A stretch of DNA of 64,000 bases. It comes from Pseudomonas mandelii. GTDB taxonomy: Bacteria; Pseudomonadota; Gammaproteobacteria; Pseudomonadales; Pseudomonadaceae. The DNA lies in NCBI RefSeq assembly GCF_900106065.1, contig NZ_LT629796.1, positions 1,240,001 through 1,304,000 of the forward strand. Reading direction: 5' to 3'. Positions within the stretch are counted from its first letter, which is position 1. Each line of letters begins with the position of its first letter. Position numbers and translations under genes: made by a program. The notes below the pieces were generated by a model. That model did no database searches. It saw only the letters and a list, made by a program, of their open reading frames with translations, and was not told where the DNA came from. Of this stretch, positions 45,810-55,205 are shown one piece after another.

Positions 45810-47504
45810 ATGCAAACCTGGCAACAGCTCTATACCCCGCTCGGCAGCCTTGGCGTCTCCGCGCTCGCGGCCGTTATTCCCATCGTGTTTTTCTTCCTGG
45901 CGTTGGCGGTGTTCCGCCTCAAAGGCCATGTCGCCGGCAGCATCACCCTGGCGTTGTCCATCGCCGTTGCGATCTTTGCCTTCCAGATGCCGGTCGATAT
46001 GGCCTTCGCCGCCGCAGGCTATGGCTTTGCCTACGGTCTGTGGCCGATTGCCTGGATCATTGTCGCGGCCGTGTTCCTCTACAAACTGACGGTCAAGAGT
46101 GGTCAGTTCGAAGTGATCCGCAGCTCGGTGTTGTCGATCACCGACGACCAGCGTTTGCAGGTGCTGCTGATCGGTTTCTGCTTCGGCGCGTTCCTGGAAG
46201 GTGCCGCTGGTTTCGGTGCACCGGTAGCGATTACCGCCGCGCTGCTTGTAGGACTGGGCTTCAACCCACTGTACGCCGCTGGCCTGTGCCTGATCGCCAA
46301 CACCGCGCCAGTGGCCTTCGGTGCCCTGGGGATTCCGATCATCGTGGCCGGGCAAGTGACCGGCATTGACGCGTTCAAGATCGGCGCCATGACCGGCCGC
46401 CAACTGCCGTTGCTGTCGCTGTTCGTGCCGTTCTGGCTGGTGTTCATGATGGACGGCCTGCGCGGCGTTCGGGAAACCTGGCCTGCTGCGCTGGTGGCCG
46501 GCTTGAGCTTTGCCATCACCCAATACTTCACGTCGAACTTCATCGGCCCTGAGTTGCCGGACATCACCTCGGCCCTGGCCAGCCTGATTTCCCTGACGCT
46601 GTTCCTGAAAGTCTGGCAGCCAAAACGCGCCGCCGGCCAACACATCGCCGGTGCCGTCTCGGCCTCCGTGGTGACCGCCAGCGCCGGCGGTTTCGGCCAG
46701 CCGCGCACCAGCGTAGCGTCGCCTTACAGCCTGTTTGAAATCGTCAAAGCCTGGTCGCCGTTCCTGATCCTCACCGTGCTGGTCACCATCTGGACCCTGA
46801 AACCGTTCAAGGCCATGTTCGCCGCCGGCGGTTCGATGTACAGCTGGGTGTTCAACTTCGCCATCCCGCACCTGGATCAGATGGTGATCAAGGTCGCACC
46901 GATCGTGACTGCGCCGACCGCCATTACAGCGGTGTTCAAACTCGATCCGATTTCCGCGACCGGCACGGCGATTTTCTTCTCCGCGCTGATCTCGATGCTG
47001 GTGCTGAAGATCAACATCAAAACTGGTCTTACCACTTTGAAAGAGACCTTCTACGAGCTGCGCTGGCCGATTCTGTCGATCGGCATGGTGTTGGCGTTCG
47101 CCTTCGTCACCAACTACTCGGGCATGTCTTCGACCATGGCACTGGTATTGGCAGGCACTGGCGCGGCATTCCCGTTCTTCTCGCCATTCCTCGGCTGGCT
47201 GGGCGTGTTCCTGACCGGGTCCGATACCTCGTCCAACGCGCTGTTCAGTTCGTTGCAAGCAACCACCGCGCACCAGATCGGCGTGAGCGATGTGCTGTTG
47301 GTGGCGGCAAACACCAGCGGCGGCGTGACCGGCAAGATGATCTCGCCACAATCGATCGCCGTGGCCTGCGCCGCCACCGGTCTGGTGGGCAAGGAATCGG
47401 ACCTGTTCCGCTTCACCCTCAAGCACAGCCTGTTCTTTGCAACCATCGTCGGCCTGATCACCTACATCCAGGCCTACTGGCTCACTGGCATGTTGGTGCA
47501 CTAG
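45810..47504 (+). CDS. lldP: L-lactate permease (LctP family)
   Basis: 564 residues with about 13-14 membrane helices. Proton-coupled lactate (and glycolate) importer. It starts [20 protein letters not shown]; family motifs include [23 protein letters not shown] and [17 protein letters not shown] near the end. It is the first gene of the lactate operon, downstream of the operator. Confidence 0.96.
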   Translation: MQTWQQLYTPLGSLGVSALAAVIPIVFFFLALAVFRLKGHVAGSITLALSIAVAIFAFQMPVDMAFAAAGYGFAYGLWPIAWIIVAAVFLYKLTVKSGQFEVIRSSVLSITDDQRLQVLLIGFCFGAFLEGAAGFGAPVAITAALLVGLGFNPLYAAGLCLIANTAPVAFGALGIPIIVAGQVTGIDAFKIGAMTGRQLPLLSLFVPFWLVFMMDGLRGVRETWPAALVAGLSFAITQYFTSNFIGPELPDITSALASLISLTLFLKVWQPKRAAGQHIAGAVSASVVTASAGGFGQPRTSVASPYSLFEIVKAWSPFLILTVLVTIWTLKPFKAMFAAGGSMYSWVFNFAIPHLDQMVIKVAPIVTAPTAITAVFKLDPISATGTAIFFSALISMLVLKINIKTGLTTLKETFYELRWPILSIGMVLAFAFVTNYSGMSSTMALVLAGTGAAFPFFSPFLGWLGVFLTGSDTSSNALFSSLQATTAHQIGVSDVLLVAANTSGGVTGKMISPQSIAVACAATGLVGKESDLFRFTLKHSLFFATIVGLITYIQAYWLTGMLVH

Positions 47505-47530
47505 GGACTACAAGCCACATCGAAAAAACC

Positions 47531-47555
47531 GACGCCGGACCACGATTCCGGCGTC
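47531..47555. terminator. Hairpin between lldP and lldE
   Basis: GACGCCGG/CCGGCGTC stem with a nine-base loop. No T run follows on the plus strand, so it is likely an RNA-stability or partial-attenuation hairpin inside the operon. Confidence 0.55.
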
Positions 47556-47655
47556 AGCTATTCACAACCCGGTCTGTAAGGCTGCTGAAAGTTTCCCTCT
47601 CTATATTCAGCAGCCTCAGCAGACGGATAACCGGGTCCACCCGGAGACACGCCTG

Positions 47656-48480
47656 ATGAGCGAGCTTTTTTACAACGCCGTGCCGAATGCGACCCGCGTC
47701 GCCCCGCCACTGCCCGAGCCTCGGCAATACCCCAGCGAGAAACCGTCACGGGTCTACCTGTTCGGGACCTGCGTGGTGGACTTGTTCTACCCCGAAGCCG
47801 GGATGGACGCGATTCACTTGCTGGAACGCGAAGGTATCCGTGTCGAGTACCCGCAAGGGCAGAGCTGCTGCGGACAACCGGCCTACACCTCGGGTTACAC
47901 CGAGCAGGCAAGGACCGTGGCGCGCTCGCAACTGGCGCTGTTCGCCGGGGATTACCCGGTGGTGGTGCCGTCGGGATCCTGTGCCGGGATGTTGCGCGAA
48001 CACTACGCCGACTTGTTCAAGGACGAGCCGCAGACGTTGAAGCAGGTTCAGGCGCTGGCGGCCCGGACTTACGAACTGGCCGAGTTCCTGCTGTTTGTCT
48101 GCAAGGTGCAGCTCAAGGACGGCGGCGAGCCGGTAAAAGTGGCGTTGCACACCTCGTGTTCGGCACGGCGTGAAATGAACACCCACTTGCATGGTCGCGA
48201 GTTGTTGTCGCAACTGAGCAACGTGGAGCGAGTCGACCACAGCCACGAAAGTGAATGCTGTGGCTTTGGTGGAACGTTCAGCGTCCGTATGCCAGATATT
48301 TCCGGCGCGATGGTGGCTGACAAGACAAGGTCGTTGAAGGAATCCGGCGCACACAAGGTTCTCAGTGCCGATTGTGGTTGCCTGATGAACATCAACGGCT
48401 CGCTGGAGAAACAGAAGGAAGCGTTGCGCGGCCAACACCTGGCCAGTTTCCTTTGGCAGCGAACCGGAGGTGTTCTATGA
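47656..48480 (+). CDS. lldE: L-lactate oxidation subunit LldE (LutA-like, CCG domains)
   Basis: 274 residues. Heterodisulfide-reductase-like subunit with two CCG Fe-S domains (SCCGQPAYTSGYTEQA and ECCGFGGTFSVR). With LldF and LldG it forms the FMN-independent L-lactate dehydrogenase. Start MSELFYNAVPNATR. Its stop overlaps the lldF start (ATGA), giving tight coupling. Confidence 0.93.
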   Translation: MSELFYNAVPNATRVAPPLPEPRQYPSEKPSRVYLFGTCVVDLFYPEAGMDAIHLLEREGIRVEYPQGQSCCGQPAYTSGYTEQARTVARSQLALFAGDYPVVVPSGSCAGMLREHYADLFKDEPQTLKQVQALAARTYELAEFLLFVCKVQLKDGGEPVKVALHTSCSARREMNTHLHGRELLSQLSNVERVDHSHESECCGFGGTFSVRMPDISGAMVADKTRSLKESGAHKVLSADCGCLMNINGSLEKQKEALRGQHLASFLWQRTGGVL

Positions 48481-49931
48481 ACGCTTCCGCGATTATTCCT
48501 ACGGTTGCCGTGGAAGAAGACTTTCGCACCCGGGCTCACAAGGCATTGGGTGACAAGCAGCTGCGAAACAACTTTCGTACTGCGATGGATTCTCTGATGA
48601 CAAAACGGGCAGCGTCCTTCAGCGATGCCCATGAAAGAGAACATTTACGAGCGCTGGGCAATGCAGTCCGTGCCCGTGCGTTATCCAAGTTGCCCGACCT
48701 GCTCGAGCAGCTGGAACAGAACCTGACCCGCAACGGTGTGACAGTGCACTGGGCGGAAACGGTGGACGAGGCCAATGGCATCGTCCTATCGATCATCCGC
48801 GCTCACGAGGGGCGGCAAGTGATCAAGGGCAAATCGATGGTCAGCGAAGAGATGGAGATGAACCATGTCCTCGAAGCTCAAGGCATTGAATGCCTGGAGT
48901 CGGACATGGGGGAGTACATCGTCCAGCTCGATCACGAGAAGCCTTCACACATTATTATGCCGGCGATCCACAAGAATGCCGGTCAGGTCGCGTCCTTGTT
49001 CCACGACAAACTTGGCGTGGAGTACACCAAGGACGTTGACCAACTCATTCAGATCGGTCGCAAAGTCTTGCGACAGAAATTCTTCGAAGCGGACATCGGC
49101 GTTTCTGGCGTCAACTTCGCCGTGGCCGAAACCGGCACCTTGCTGCTGGTGGAAAACGAAGGCAACGGCCGCATGACCACCACGGTGCCGCCGGTGCACA
49201 TCGCGGTGACCGGCATCGAAAAAGTCGTGGAAAACCTGCGCGACGTGGTCCCGCTGCTATCGCTGTTGACCCGCTCGGCCCTCGGCCAGCCGATCACCAC
49301 CTACGTCAACATGATCTCCGGCCCGCGCAAGGAACATGAACTCGACGGTCCGCAGGAAGTGCATCTGGTCCTGCTCGACAACGGTCGCAGCCAGGCCTTC
49401 GCCGACAGCGAATTGCGCCAGACCCTGAACTGCATCCGCTGCGGTGCTTGTATGAATCATTGCCCGGTGTACACCCGAATTGGCGGTCACGCCTATGGGG
49501 AGGTTTACCCTGGGCCTATCGGAAAAATCATCACCCCGCACATGGTCGGCCTGGCGAACGTCCCGGACCATCCGAGCGCATCGTCGCTCTGCGGTGCTTG
49601 CGGTGAAGTTTGCCCGGTAAAAATTCCGATCCCGGCACTGCTGCGTCGCCTGCGGGAAGAGAACGTCAAAGCCCCGGACAGTGCGCATCAAGTCATGCGC
49701 GGTCAGGGCAGCAAATATTCGCGCAAGGAACGTTTTATCTGGAACGCCTGGGCCAGACTCAACAGCTCGCCGACGCTGTATCGTCTGTTCGGCTTTGTCG
49801 CCACACGACTGCGTGCCCTGGCACCGAACAATGTTGGCCCGTGGACGCAAAACCACAGCGCACCGAAACCCGCTGCCCGCTCACTGCATGACATGGCCCG
49901 TGAGCATCTGGCCAAACAGGGAGATCGTTGA
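48477..49931 (+). CDS. lldF: L-lactate oxidation Fe-S subunit LldF (LutB-like)
   Basis: 484 residues. An N-terminal LUD domain is followed by a ferredoxin-like region with two 4Fe-4S clusters (CIRCGACMNHCPVY and CGACGEVCPVKIPIP) and a C-terminal DUF3390-like segment. It passes electrons from lactate oxidation towards the quinone pool. Overlaps lldE by four bases and lldG by one (TGATG). Confidence 0.94.
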   Translation: MNASAIIPTVAVEEDFRTRAHKALGDKQLRNNFRTAMDSLMTKRAASFSDAHEREHLRALGNAVRARALSKLPDLLEQLEQNLTRNGVTVHWAETVDEANGIVLSIIRAHEGRQVIKGKSMVSEEMEMNHVLEAQGIECLESDMGEYIVQLDHEKPSHIIMPAIHKNAGQVASLFHDKLGVEYTKDVDQLIQIGRKVLRQKFFEADIGVSGVNFAVAETGTLLLVENEGNGRMTTTVPPVHIAVTGIEKVVENLRDVVPLLSLLTRSALGQPITTYVNMISGPRKEHELDGPQEVHLVLLDNGRSQAFADSELRQTLNCIRCGACMNHCPVYTRIGGHAYGEVYPGPIGKIITPHMVGLANVPDHPSASSLCGACGEVCPVKIPIPALLRRLREENVKAPDSAHQVMRGQGSKYSRKERFIWNAWARLNSSPTLYRLFGFVATRLRALAPNNVGPWTQNHSAPKPAARSLHDMAREHLAKQGDR

Positions 49932-50602
49932 TGAGCGCCAAGCAAAACATCCTCGCCAAGCTACGGAAAAGTCTGACAGGCACCACGCCCGTGCCCGACG
50001 AATTCGACGTCGAGCTGGTGACTGCTCCTTACACCTACACCGCCGAGCAACGCATCCCGCAATTGCGCAAACTGATGGAAGCGGTGCACACCGAGATCCA
50101 CCTCACGTCCGGCGAAGGTTGGCCGGCGCTGCTCGCACAGTTGTTGCGAGACCGTCAGTTGCCGAGCTTGTTGATCGCGCCGACTACGCCTCATGGGCAA
50201 CGCGTCACTCAACACTGGGCGAACAACCCTGATCTGCCGACACTCAAGTCCTACGACCGTCCGGTTGAAGAGTGGAAAGCCGAGCTGTTCAACGACACCC
50301 CGGCCAGCCTGACCACCACCCTCGGCGCAATTGCCGCCACCGGAAGTCTGATTCTCTGGCCAACACGGGAGGAACCGCGCTTGATGAGCCTGGTTCCGCC
50401 CGTGCATTTTGCCCTGCTGAAGGCCAGTGAAATTCGCGACAACTTCTATCAGGTCCAACAGGAATTCAACTGGGCGCAAGGCATGCCGACCAACGCCCTG
50501 CTGGTGTCCGGCCCATCGAAAACGGCCGACATCGAGCAAGTCCTGGCCTACGGTGCGCACGGTCCGAAAGACCTGGTGGTTTTGATTCTGGAGGACCAAT
50601 GA
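49931..50602 (+). CDS. lldG: L-lactate oxidation subunit LldG (LutC-like)
   Basis: 223 residues, a single LUD domain. Features are TTTLGAIAATGSLILWPTRE and VPPVHFALLKASEI. Start MSAKQNILAKLRK at 49931; a TTG three bases upstream is ignored. The stop overlaps the start of the D-lactate dehydrogenase gene (ATGA). Confidence 0.93.
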   Translation: MSAKQNILAKLRKSLTGTTPVPDEFDVELVTAPYTYTAEQRIPQLRKLMEAVHTEIHLTSGEGWPALLAQLLRDRQLPSLLIAPTTPHGQRVTQHWANNPDLPTLKSYDRPVEEWKAELFNDTPASLTTTLGAIAATGSLILWPTREEPRLMSLVPPVHFALLKASEIRDNFYQVQQEFNWAQGMPTNALLVSGPSKTADIEQVLAYGAHGPKDLVVLILEDQ

Positions 50603-53409
50603 CTCTACCGGCGGCTTTCCTGCGAGATGCGCAGCAACTGATCCCCCAAGAGCGGCGCTTCGACGACCCATTGTCGACATTGGCCTTCGGCACCGACGCC
50701 AGTTTTTATCGTCTGATTCCGAAACTGGTGATCCGTGTCGAGTCCGAAGACGAAGTGGTGGCGCTACTGAAACTGGCGCAACGTGACCAGGTCCCGGTGA
50801 CCTTCCGCGCGGCCGGTACCAGCCTGTCCGGCCAGGCCATCAGCGATTCGGTGCTGATCGTGCTTGGGGATAACTGGAACGGTCGCGAGATCCGCGGCCA
50901 AGGCACGCAAATCCGCCTGCAACCGGGCGTGATCGGCGCTCAGGCCAACGCCTGGCTGGCGCCGTTCGGGCGCAAGATTGGTCCAGATCCGGCCTCGATC
51001 AACGCCTGCAAAATCGGCGGTATCGTAGCCAACAACGCCAGCGGCATGTGCTGCGGCACCGCGCAGAACACCTACCACACGCTGGCCGGTATTCGTCTGG
51101 TCCTGGCCGACGGCAGCCGTCTCGATACCGAAGATGCGGCGAGCGTTGCCGCGTTTCACCAGAGCCACGCCGCGCTGCTTGAACGTCTGGCGACATTGGG
51201 CCGCGAAACCCGCGCCAATGCCGAACTGGCTGCGAGAATCCGCCACAAGTACCGCCTGAAAAATACCACCGGCCTGTCACTCAATGCGCTGGTGGATTTT
51301 GACGAGCCTGTGGATATCTTGAGCCATTTGTTGGTGGGCTCCGAAGGCACGCTCGGCTTCATCAGCGCGGTGACCTACGACACGGTCATCGACCACCCGA
51401 ACAAGGCTTCGGCGCTGATCGTGTTTCCGGATGTGGAGACCTGCTGCAACGCCGTCACCGTGCTGAAAAGCCAGCCGGTGTCCGCCGTGGAACTGCTGGA
51501 CCGTCGCAGCCTGCGCTCGGTGCAGGACAAACCCGGCATGCCCGCTTTCGTACAACAGCTGTCGAACAATGCCTGCGCCTTGCTGATCGAATCCCGCGCC
51601 GCATCGTCCACTTTGCTACAGGAACAACTGGCGCAGATCATGGCGTCGCTGACTTCTTTCCCGGTGGAAAAACAAGTCGACTTCACCGAGGACCCCGTGG
51701 AAAACGCTCGACTTTGGGCGATCCGCAAAGACACCTTCCCTGCCGTCGGTGCGGTGCGCAAAACCGGCACCACAGTGATCATCGAAGACGTGACGTTTCC
51801 GGTGGAACAGCTGGCCATTGGCGTTAACCGCCTGATCGAGCTGTTCGACAAACACCACTACGACGAGGCGATCCTCTTCGGCCATGCCCTGGAAGGCAAT
51901 CTGCACTTCGTCTTCACCCAAGGCTTCAACAACCCGGAAGAAGTCGCACGCTACCAGGCATTCATGGACGACGTGGCGCAGTTGGTGGCGGTGGAGTTTG
52001 GCGGATCGTTGAAGGCCGAGCACGGCACCGGCCGCAACATGGCGCCCTTTGTCGAGCTGGAATGGGGCAGCGATGCCTATCAACTGATGTGGCAACTCAA
52101 ACGGCTGCTCGACCCTAATGGCATCCTCAACCCGGACGTGGTGCTCAGCGAAGATCCGCAGATCCACCTCAAGCACCTGAAACCGCTGCCGGCCGCCGAC
52201 GAGATTGTGGATAAGTGCATCGAGTGCGGTTTCTGCGAACCGGTCTGCCCGTCGAAAGGACTGACCCTGAGCCCGCGCCAGCGCATCGTGATCTGGCGCG
52301 ATATTCAGGCGAAGAAACGCGCAGGCGTCGACACCGCCGAACTTGAAGCCGCCTACGAATACCAAGGCATCGACACCTGCGCCGCCACCGGTTTGTGTGC
52401 GCAACGTTGCCCTGTAGGCATCAACACCGGCGAGCTGGTGAAAAAGCTTCGCGGCCGCAAGGCGACGCATACGAAAACCGCCAACTGGCTTGAAGGCAAT
52501 TTCGCCACGGCACTGCAAGGCGCGCGTTTCACCCTGCATGTCGCCAACGGTGCGCGGATGCTGCTGGGCGCACCGCGTCTGGCGAAGCTGTCGGCGACGT
52601 TGACCAAGTTGTCCAAAGGTCAGGTCCCGCAATGGACCAACGCTATGCCGCAGCCAGAAAAAGCCATTCGCTTCAGCCCGGTCGTATCGGACCAACGCCC
52701 TCGTGTGGTGTATCTGGCGGCGTGTGTCTCGCGGGTCATGGGCCCGGCGGCGGGTGATAAGGAGCAGATGTCGCTGTACGACAAAACCCGTGGGCTGCTG
52801 GAAAAAGCCGGTTACCAGGTCGTCTTTCCCGACAATCAGGACAGCCTCTGCTGCGGTCAGCCATTTGCCTCCAAAGGCTATGCGGAACAGGCCGAGCACA
52901 AACGCCAGGAACTGATCGGCGCATTGCTGCACGCCAGTCGCGGCGGGCTCGATCCGATCTATTGCGACACCAGCCCGTGCACGCTACGGCTGGTTCAGGA
53001 TTTGGGCGAAGTCCGACTCGACCTTTACGACCCGGTGCGATTCATCCGTACGCATTTGATGGACCGCCTGGATTTCACACCGCAGGAAGCGCCGATCGCG
53101 GTGCACGTCACTTGCAGCACCCAGCACCTTGGCGAGAGTCAGGCGTTGATTGATCTGGCGCGTAAATGCAGCAAAAACGTGGTCATTCCAGAGGGCATTC
53201 ACTGCTGTGGTTTTGCAGGGGACAAGGGCTTCACCACCCCCGAACTGAACGCTCACTCACTGCGCAGCCTGAAAGACGCCGTGCAGTTCTGCGCAGAAGG
53301 CATTTCCACCAGCCGCACCTGCGAAATCGGCCTGAGCCAACATGGCGGGATCGACTATCACGGTCTGGTTTACTTGGTGGATCGGGTGACGCAAGTGCGT
53401 CCGGCTTGA
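50599..53409 (+). CDS. dld: FAD-binding D-lactate dehydrogenase with Fe-S domains (Dld-II type)
   Basis: 936 residues. An N-terminal FAD_binding_4 domain (VTFRAAGTSLSGQAISDSVL, GSEGTLGFISAVTYD) and FAD-oxidase C-terminal domain (HALEGNLHFVFTQGF, EHGTGRNMAPFVE) are followed by two 4Fe-4S motifs (CIECGFCEPVCPSKG, CAATGLCAQRCPVG) and two CCG motifs (CCGQPFASKGYAEQ, CCGFAGDKGF). This is the long Pseudomonas-type membrane-associated D-lactate oxidase. Last gene of the lldP-lldEFG-dld operon. Confidence 0.94.
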   Translation: MTLPAAFLRDAQQLIPQERRFDDPLSTLAFGTDASFYRLIPKLVIRVESEDEVVALLKLAQRDQVPVTFRAAGTSLSGQAISDSVLIVLGDNWNGREIRGQGTQIRLQPGVIGAQANAWLAPFGRKIGPDPASINACKIGGIVANNASGMCCGTAQNTYHTLAGIRLVLADGSRLDTEDAASVAAFHQSHAALLERLATLGRETRANAELAARIRHKYRLKNTTGLSLNALVDFDEPVDILSHLLVGSEGTLGFISAVTYDTVIDHPNKASALIVFPDVETCCNAVTVLKSQPVSAVELLDRRSLRSVQDKPGMPAFVQQLSNNACALLIESRAASSTLLQEQLAQIMASLTSFPVEKQVDFTEDPVENARLWAIRKDTFPAVGAVRKTGTTVIIEDVTFPVEQLAIGVNRLIELFDKHHYDEAILFGHALEGNLHFVFTQGFNNPEEVARYQAFMDDVAQLVAVEFGGSLKAEHGTGRNMAPFVELEWGSDAYQLMWQLKRLLDPNGILNPDVVLSEDPQIHLKHLKPLPAADEIVDKCIECGFCEPVCPSKGLTLSPRQRIVIWRDIQAKKRAGVDTAELEAAYEYQGIDTCAATGLCAQRCPVGINTGELVKKLRGRKATHTKTANWLEGNFATALQGARFTLHVANGARMLLGAPRLAKLSATLTKLSKGQVPQWTNAMPQPEKAIRFSPVVSDQRPRVVYLAACVSRVMGPAAGDKEQMSLYDKTRGLLEKAGYQVVFPDNQDSLCCGQPFASKGYAEQAEHKRQELIGALLHASRGGLDPIYCDTSPCTLRLVQDLGEVRLDLYDPVRFIRTHLMDRLDFTPQEAPIAVHVTCSTQHLGESQALIDLARKCSKNVVIPEGIHCCGFAGDKGFTTPELNAHSLRSLKDAVQFCAEGISTSRTCEIGLSQHGGIDYHGLVYLVDRVTQVRPA

Positions 53410-53427
53410 GGGTACTTTGGTGAAAAT

Positions 53428-53448
53428 GGGGCGATTACGCCCCTTTTT
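53428..53448 (+). terminator. Rho-independent terminator of the lactate operon
   Basis: GGGGCG/CGCCCC stem with an ATTA loop followed by T5. Confidence 0.93.
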
Positions 53449-53615
53449 CATGCACTGCCGTTGCGCCAAACCTCTCGACACTCCTTCAAAAAAAAACCGA
53501 ACTCCAGCATGCGGCTATAGTCATTTAGCTAGGCCCTGTGAACGGGCTTATAACCACCTCGGCCAGCAGCCTACTTCACCGGCAGCACCGAGCCCTCATG
53601 CGCAAGGAGATACCC

Positions 53616-53891
53616 ATGAAGCACTCTGCAATTGCTGGATTGTTCATCACCACCGCACTGTTGGCCTCGCCGGTGTTTGCGGCAGATAAAGACCTTTGCA
53701 AACAAAACATAAGCCAAATTCAGCAGGTACTGGACTCTGATCCCGCCACATCAGAAAACGCCAAGGACAACGTACAAGCCGGTTTGGACAAAGCAAAAGC
53801 AGCCCAAGCCGCAGGGGACGACAAGGGTTGCGTTGGAATCACTAGCGGTTTGCTTGAGAAAATTCAAACGCGAAACCCAACCAACAAGTAA
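53616..53891 (+). CDS. Small exported Cys-pair protein, copy 1
   Basis: 91 residues; family not recognised. Signal peptide MKHSAIAGLFITTALLASPVFA with AxA-type cleavage, leaving a ~69-residue helical mature protein. It has the pattern ADKDLC near the start and AAGDDKGC about 47 residues later, so one disulfide is likely. GCAAGGAGATA gives a strong ribosome site. It is paralogous to the next gene (54259), sharing the signal peptide, the Cys pattern and the upstream leader. A hairpin terminator follows 13 bases after the stop. Confidence 0.8.
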   Translation: MKHSAIAGLFITTALLASPVFAADKDLCKQNISQIQQVLDSDPATSENAKDNVQAGLDKAKAAQAAGDDKGCVGITSGLLEKIQTRNPTNK

Positions 53892-53904
53892 TCCCGTGTG
53901 ACCA

Positions 53905-53924
53905 GGCCAACCTTCGGGTTGGCC
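53905..53924 (+). terminator. Terminator of small exported protein gene 1
   Basis: GGCCAACC/GGTTGGCC with a TTCG loop, followed by TTATCC. The identical hairpin follows copy 2. Confidence 0.75.
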
Positions 53925-53991
53925 TTATCCACCGCGGTGGCGCACACGGCGCGGGCGTGTTGCTCACTTTGAATCACAGAGCAACAGGCTC

Positions 53992-54041
53992 GGGGCCGTT
54001 CAGGATTTGACGCCGGTTCAAGCAGCTAAAACTTACACAAC
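53992..54041 (+). pseudogene. Internally deleted ssrA (tmRNA) remnant
   Basis: 53992-54018 matches the first 27 bases of the intact tmRNA (from 54626) with two differences, including the 5' acceptor strand GGGGCCG. Directly after it, 54020-54041 matches tmRNA bases 54880-54901 with one difference (AAGC[A/G]GCTAAAACTTACAC). About 225 bases including the tag reading frame are missing. The upstream 30 bases also match the region before intact ssrA. Confidence 0.7.
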
Positions 54042-54258
54042 CCCACCCGCGATACAGAGGCAATTACCCCCATTTTTAGTGCCACTGCACCCATCGACTA
54101 TCAAACAGTTTTTTCATAGCCATTCTGAAAAAACCGAATTTCTGCGCCGTGTCGTAGTCTTTTAGGTAGGCCCCAATCAATCGTGGCTTATTTTTCGGAC
54201 TGGCCCGAGCCGCCCGCTCATACGGCAGCACCGAGACCATCAGTACAAGGAGATATCC

Positions 54259-54510
54259 ATGAAACGTACCGCACTCGCGTGTTTGTTCATGTCTGCTGCA
54301 GTGTTGGCCTCTCCCGTATTTGCAGCGGACAACGACCTTTGCACGAGCAAGCTGCAGGAACTCGAAGCCAAAGTGAATGCGCTACCAGCGACCTCCACCA
54401 ACGCACCGGAGATCAAAAGACTGCTGGCCAGCGCCAAAACTTCAAAAGCCGCCGGGGACGACAAAAAATGCGCCACCGAGGCCATCCAGGCATTGGCGCT
54501 GACAAACTGA
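54259..54510 (+). CDS. Small exported Cys-pair protein, copy 2
   Basis: 83 residues. Signal peptide MKRTALACLFMSAAVLASPVFA; mature part begins ADNDLC and carries AKTSKAAGDDKKC, the same two-Cys layout as copy 1 (LASPVFAAD and AAGDDK are identical in both). AAGGAGATATCC before the ATG is a strong ribosome site, also shared with copy 1. A TTCG hairpin terminator follows. The two genes are diverged tandem duplicates; function unknown. Confidence 0.8.
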   Translation: MKRTALACLFMSAAVLASPVFAADNDLCTSKLQELEAKVNALPATSTNAPEIKRLLASAKTSKAAGDDKKCATEAIQALALTN

Positions 54511-54538
54511 GCAGCGAACCCAACCCATAACCACTCGC

Positions 54539-54558
54539 GGCCAACCTTCGGGTTGGCC
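54539..54558 (+). terminator. Terminator of small exported protein gene 2
   Basis: GGCCAACC/GGTTGGCC with a TTCG loop, same as at 53905-53924; lies just upstream of the ssrA promoter region. Confidence 0.75.
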
Positions 54559-54625
54559 TTCTCACGCGTGTTGGCGTACAATGCGCAGGCTTGTTGCTCA
54601 CTTTGATTCACCGAGCAACAGGCTC

Positions 54626-55019
54626 GGGGCCGTTTAGGATTCGACGCCGGTTGCGAAACTTTAGGTGCATGCCGAGTTGGTAACAGAACTCGTAAATCCA
54701 CTGTTGCAACTTTCTATAGTTGCCAATGACGAAACCTACGGGGAATACGCTCTCGCTGCGTAAGCAGCCTTAGCCCTTCCCTCCTGGTACCTTCGGGTCC
54801 AGCAATCATCAGGGGATGTCTGTAAACCCAAAGTGATTGTCATATAGAACAGAATCGCCGTGCAGTACGTTGTGGACGAAGCGGCTAAAACTTACACAAC
54901 TCGCCCAAAGCACCCTGCCCTTCGGGTCGCTGAGGGTTAACTTAATAGAAACGGCTACGCATGTAGTACCGACAGCGGAGTACTGGCGGACGGGGGTTCA
55001 AATCCCCCCGGCTCCACCA
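54626..55019 (+). ncRNA. ssrA: Transfer-messenger RNA (tmRNA)
   Basis: 394 bases. Rescues stalled ribosomes with SmpB. The tRNA-like ends pair (GGGGCCG with CGGCTCC) and include the G-U third pair that marks alanyl-tRNAs; the T-arm GGTTCAAATCC and encoded CCA are at the 3' end. The tag frame at 54722-54763 reads ANDETYGEYALAA then TAA. Its 3' end directly borders a tyrosine integrase gene, so it serves as the island attachment site. Confidence 0.97.
55000..55019. other. Presumed attachment site at the ssrA 3' end
   Basis: The 3' end of ssrA is a common target of P4-type integrases, and such an integrase starts 190 bases further on. The other att copy would lie beyond the window, so the core cannot be defined here. 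Confidence 0.5.
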
Positions 55020-55129
55020 TTTTATCAACTAAAGACGTCCACGGACGTCTTTTTTTGTGCCTGAAATCCAGTGAAATCAAGGGTTTCAGGGCCATTGGCT
55101 TCCGTAGAGGCATTTTGATTTCCAGGCAT

Positions 55130-55184
55130 TTTGGTATCCCATTTGGTATCCCGGACCCACCGGTGCTATTTTTGGGATACCAAA
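55130..55184. repeat. Direct and inverted TTTGGTATCCC repeats before the integrase
   Basis: TTTGGTATCCC at 55130-55140 and 55142-55152 (12-base period), and its reverse complement at 55174-55184, ending 21 bases before the integrase start. The layout suits arm-type sites for the integrase or an operator for its control (inference). Confidence 0.7.
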
Positions 55185-55205
55185 ACGGTGTCGGAGGTAG
55201 CTCTC

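Noticed and set aside
45756..47501. Long minus-strand frame opposite lldP, rich in Arg, Gln and His
   Set aside because: lldP is a clear permease; the antisense product is low-complexity and hydrophilic.
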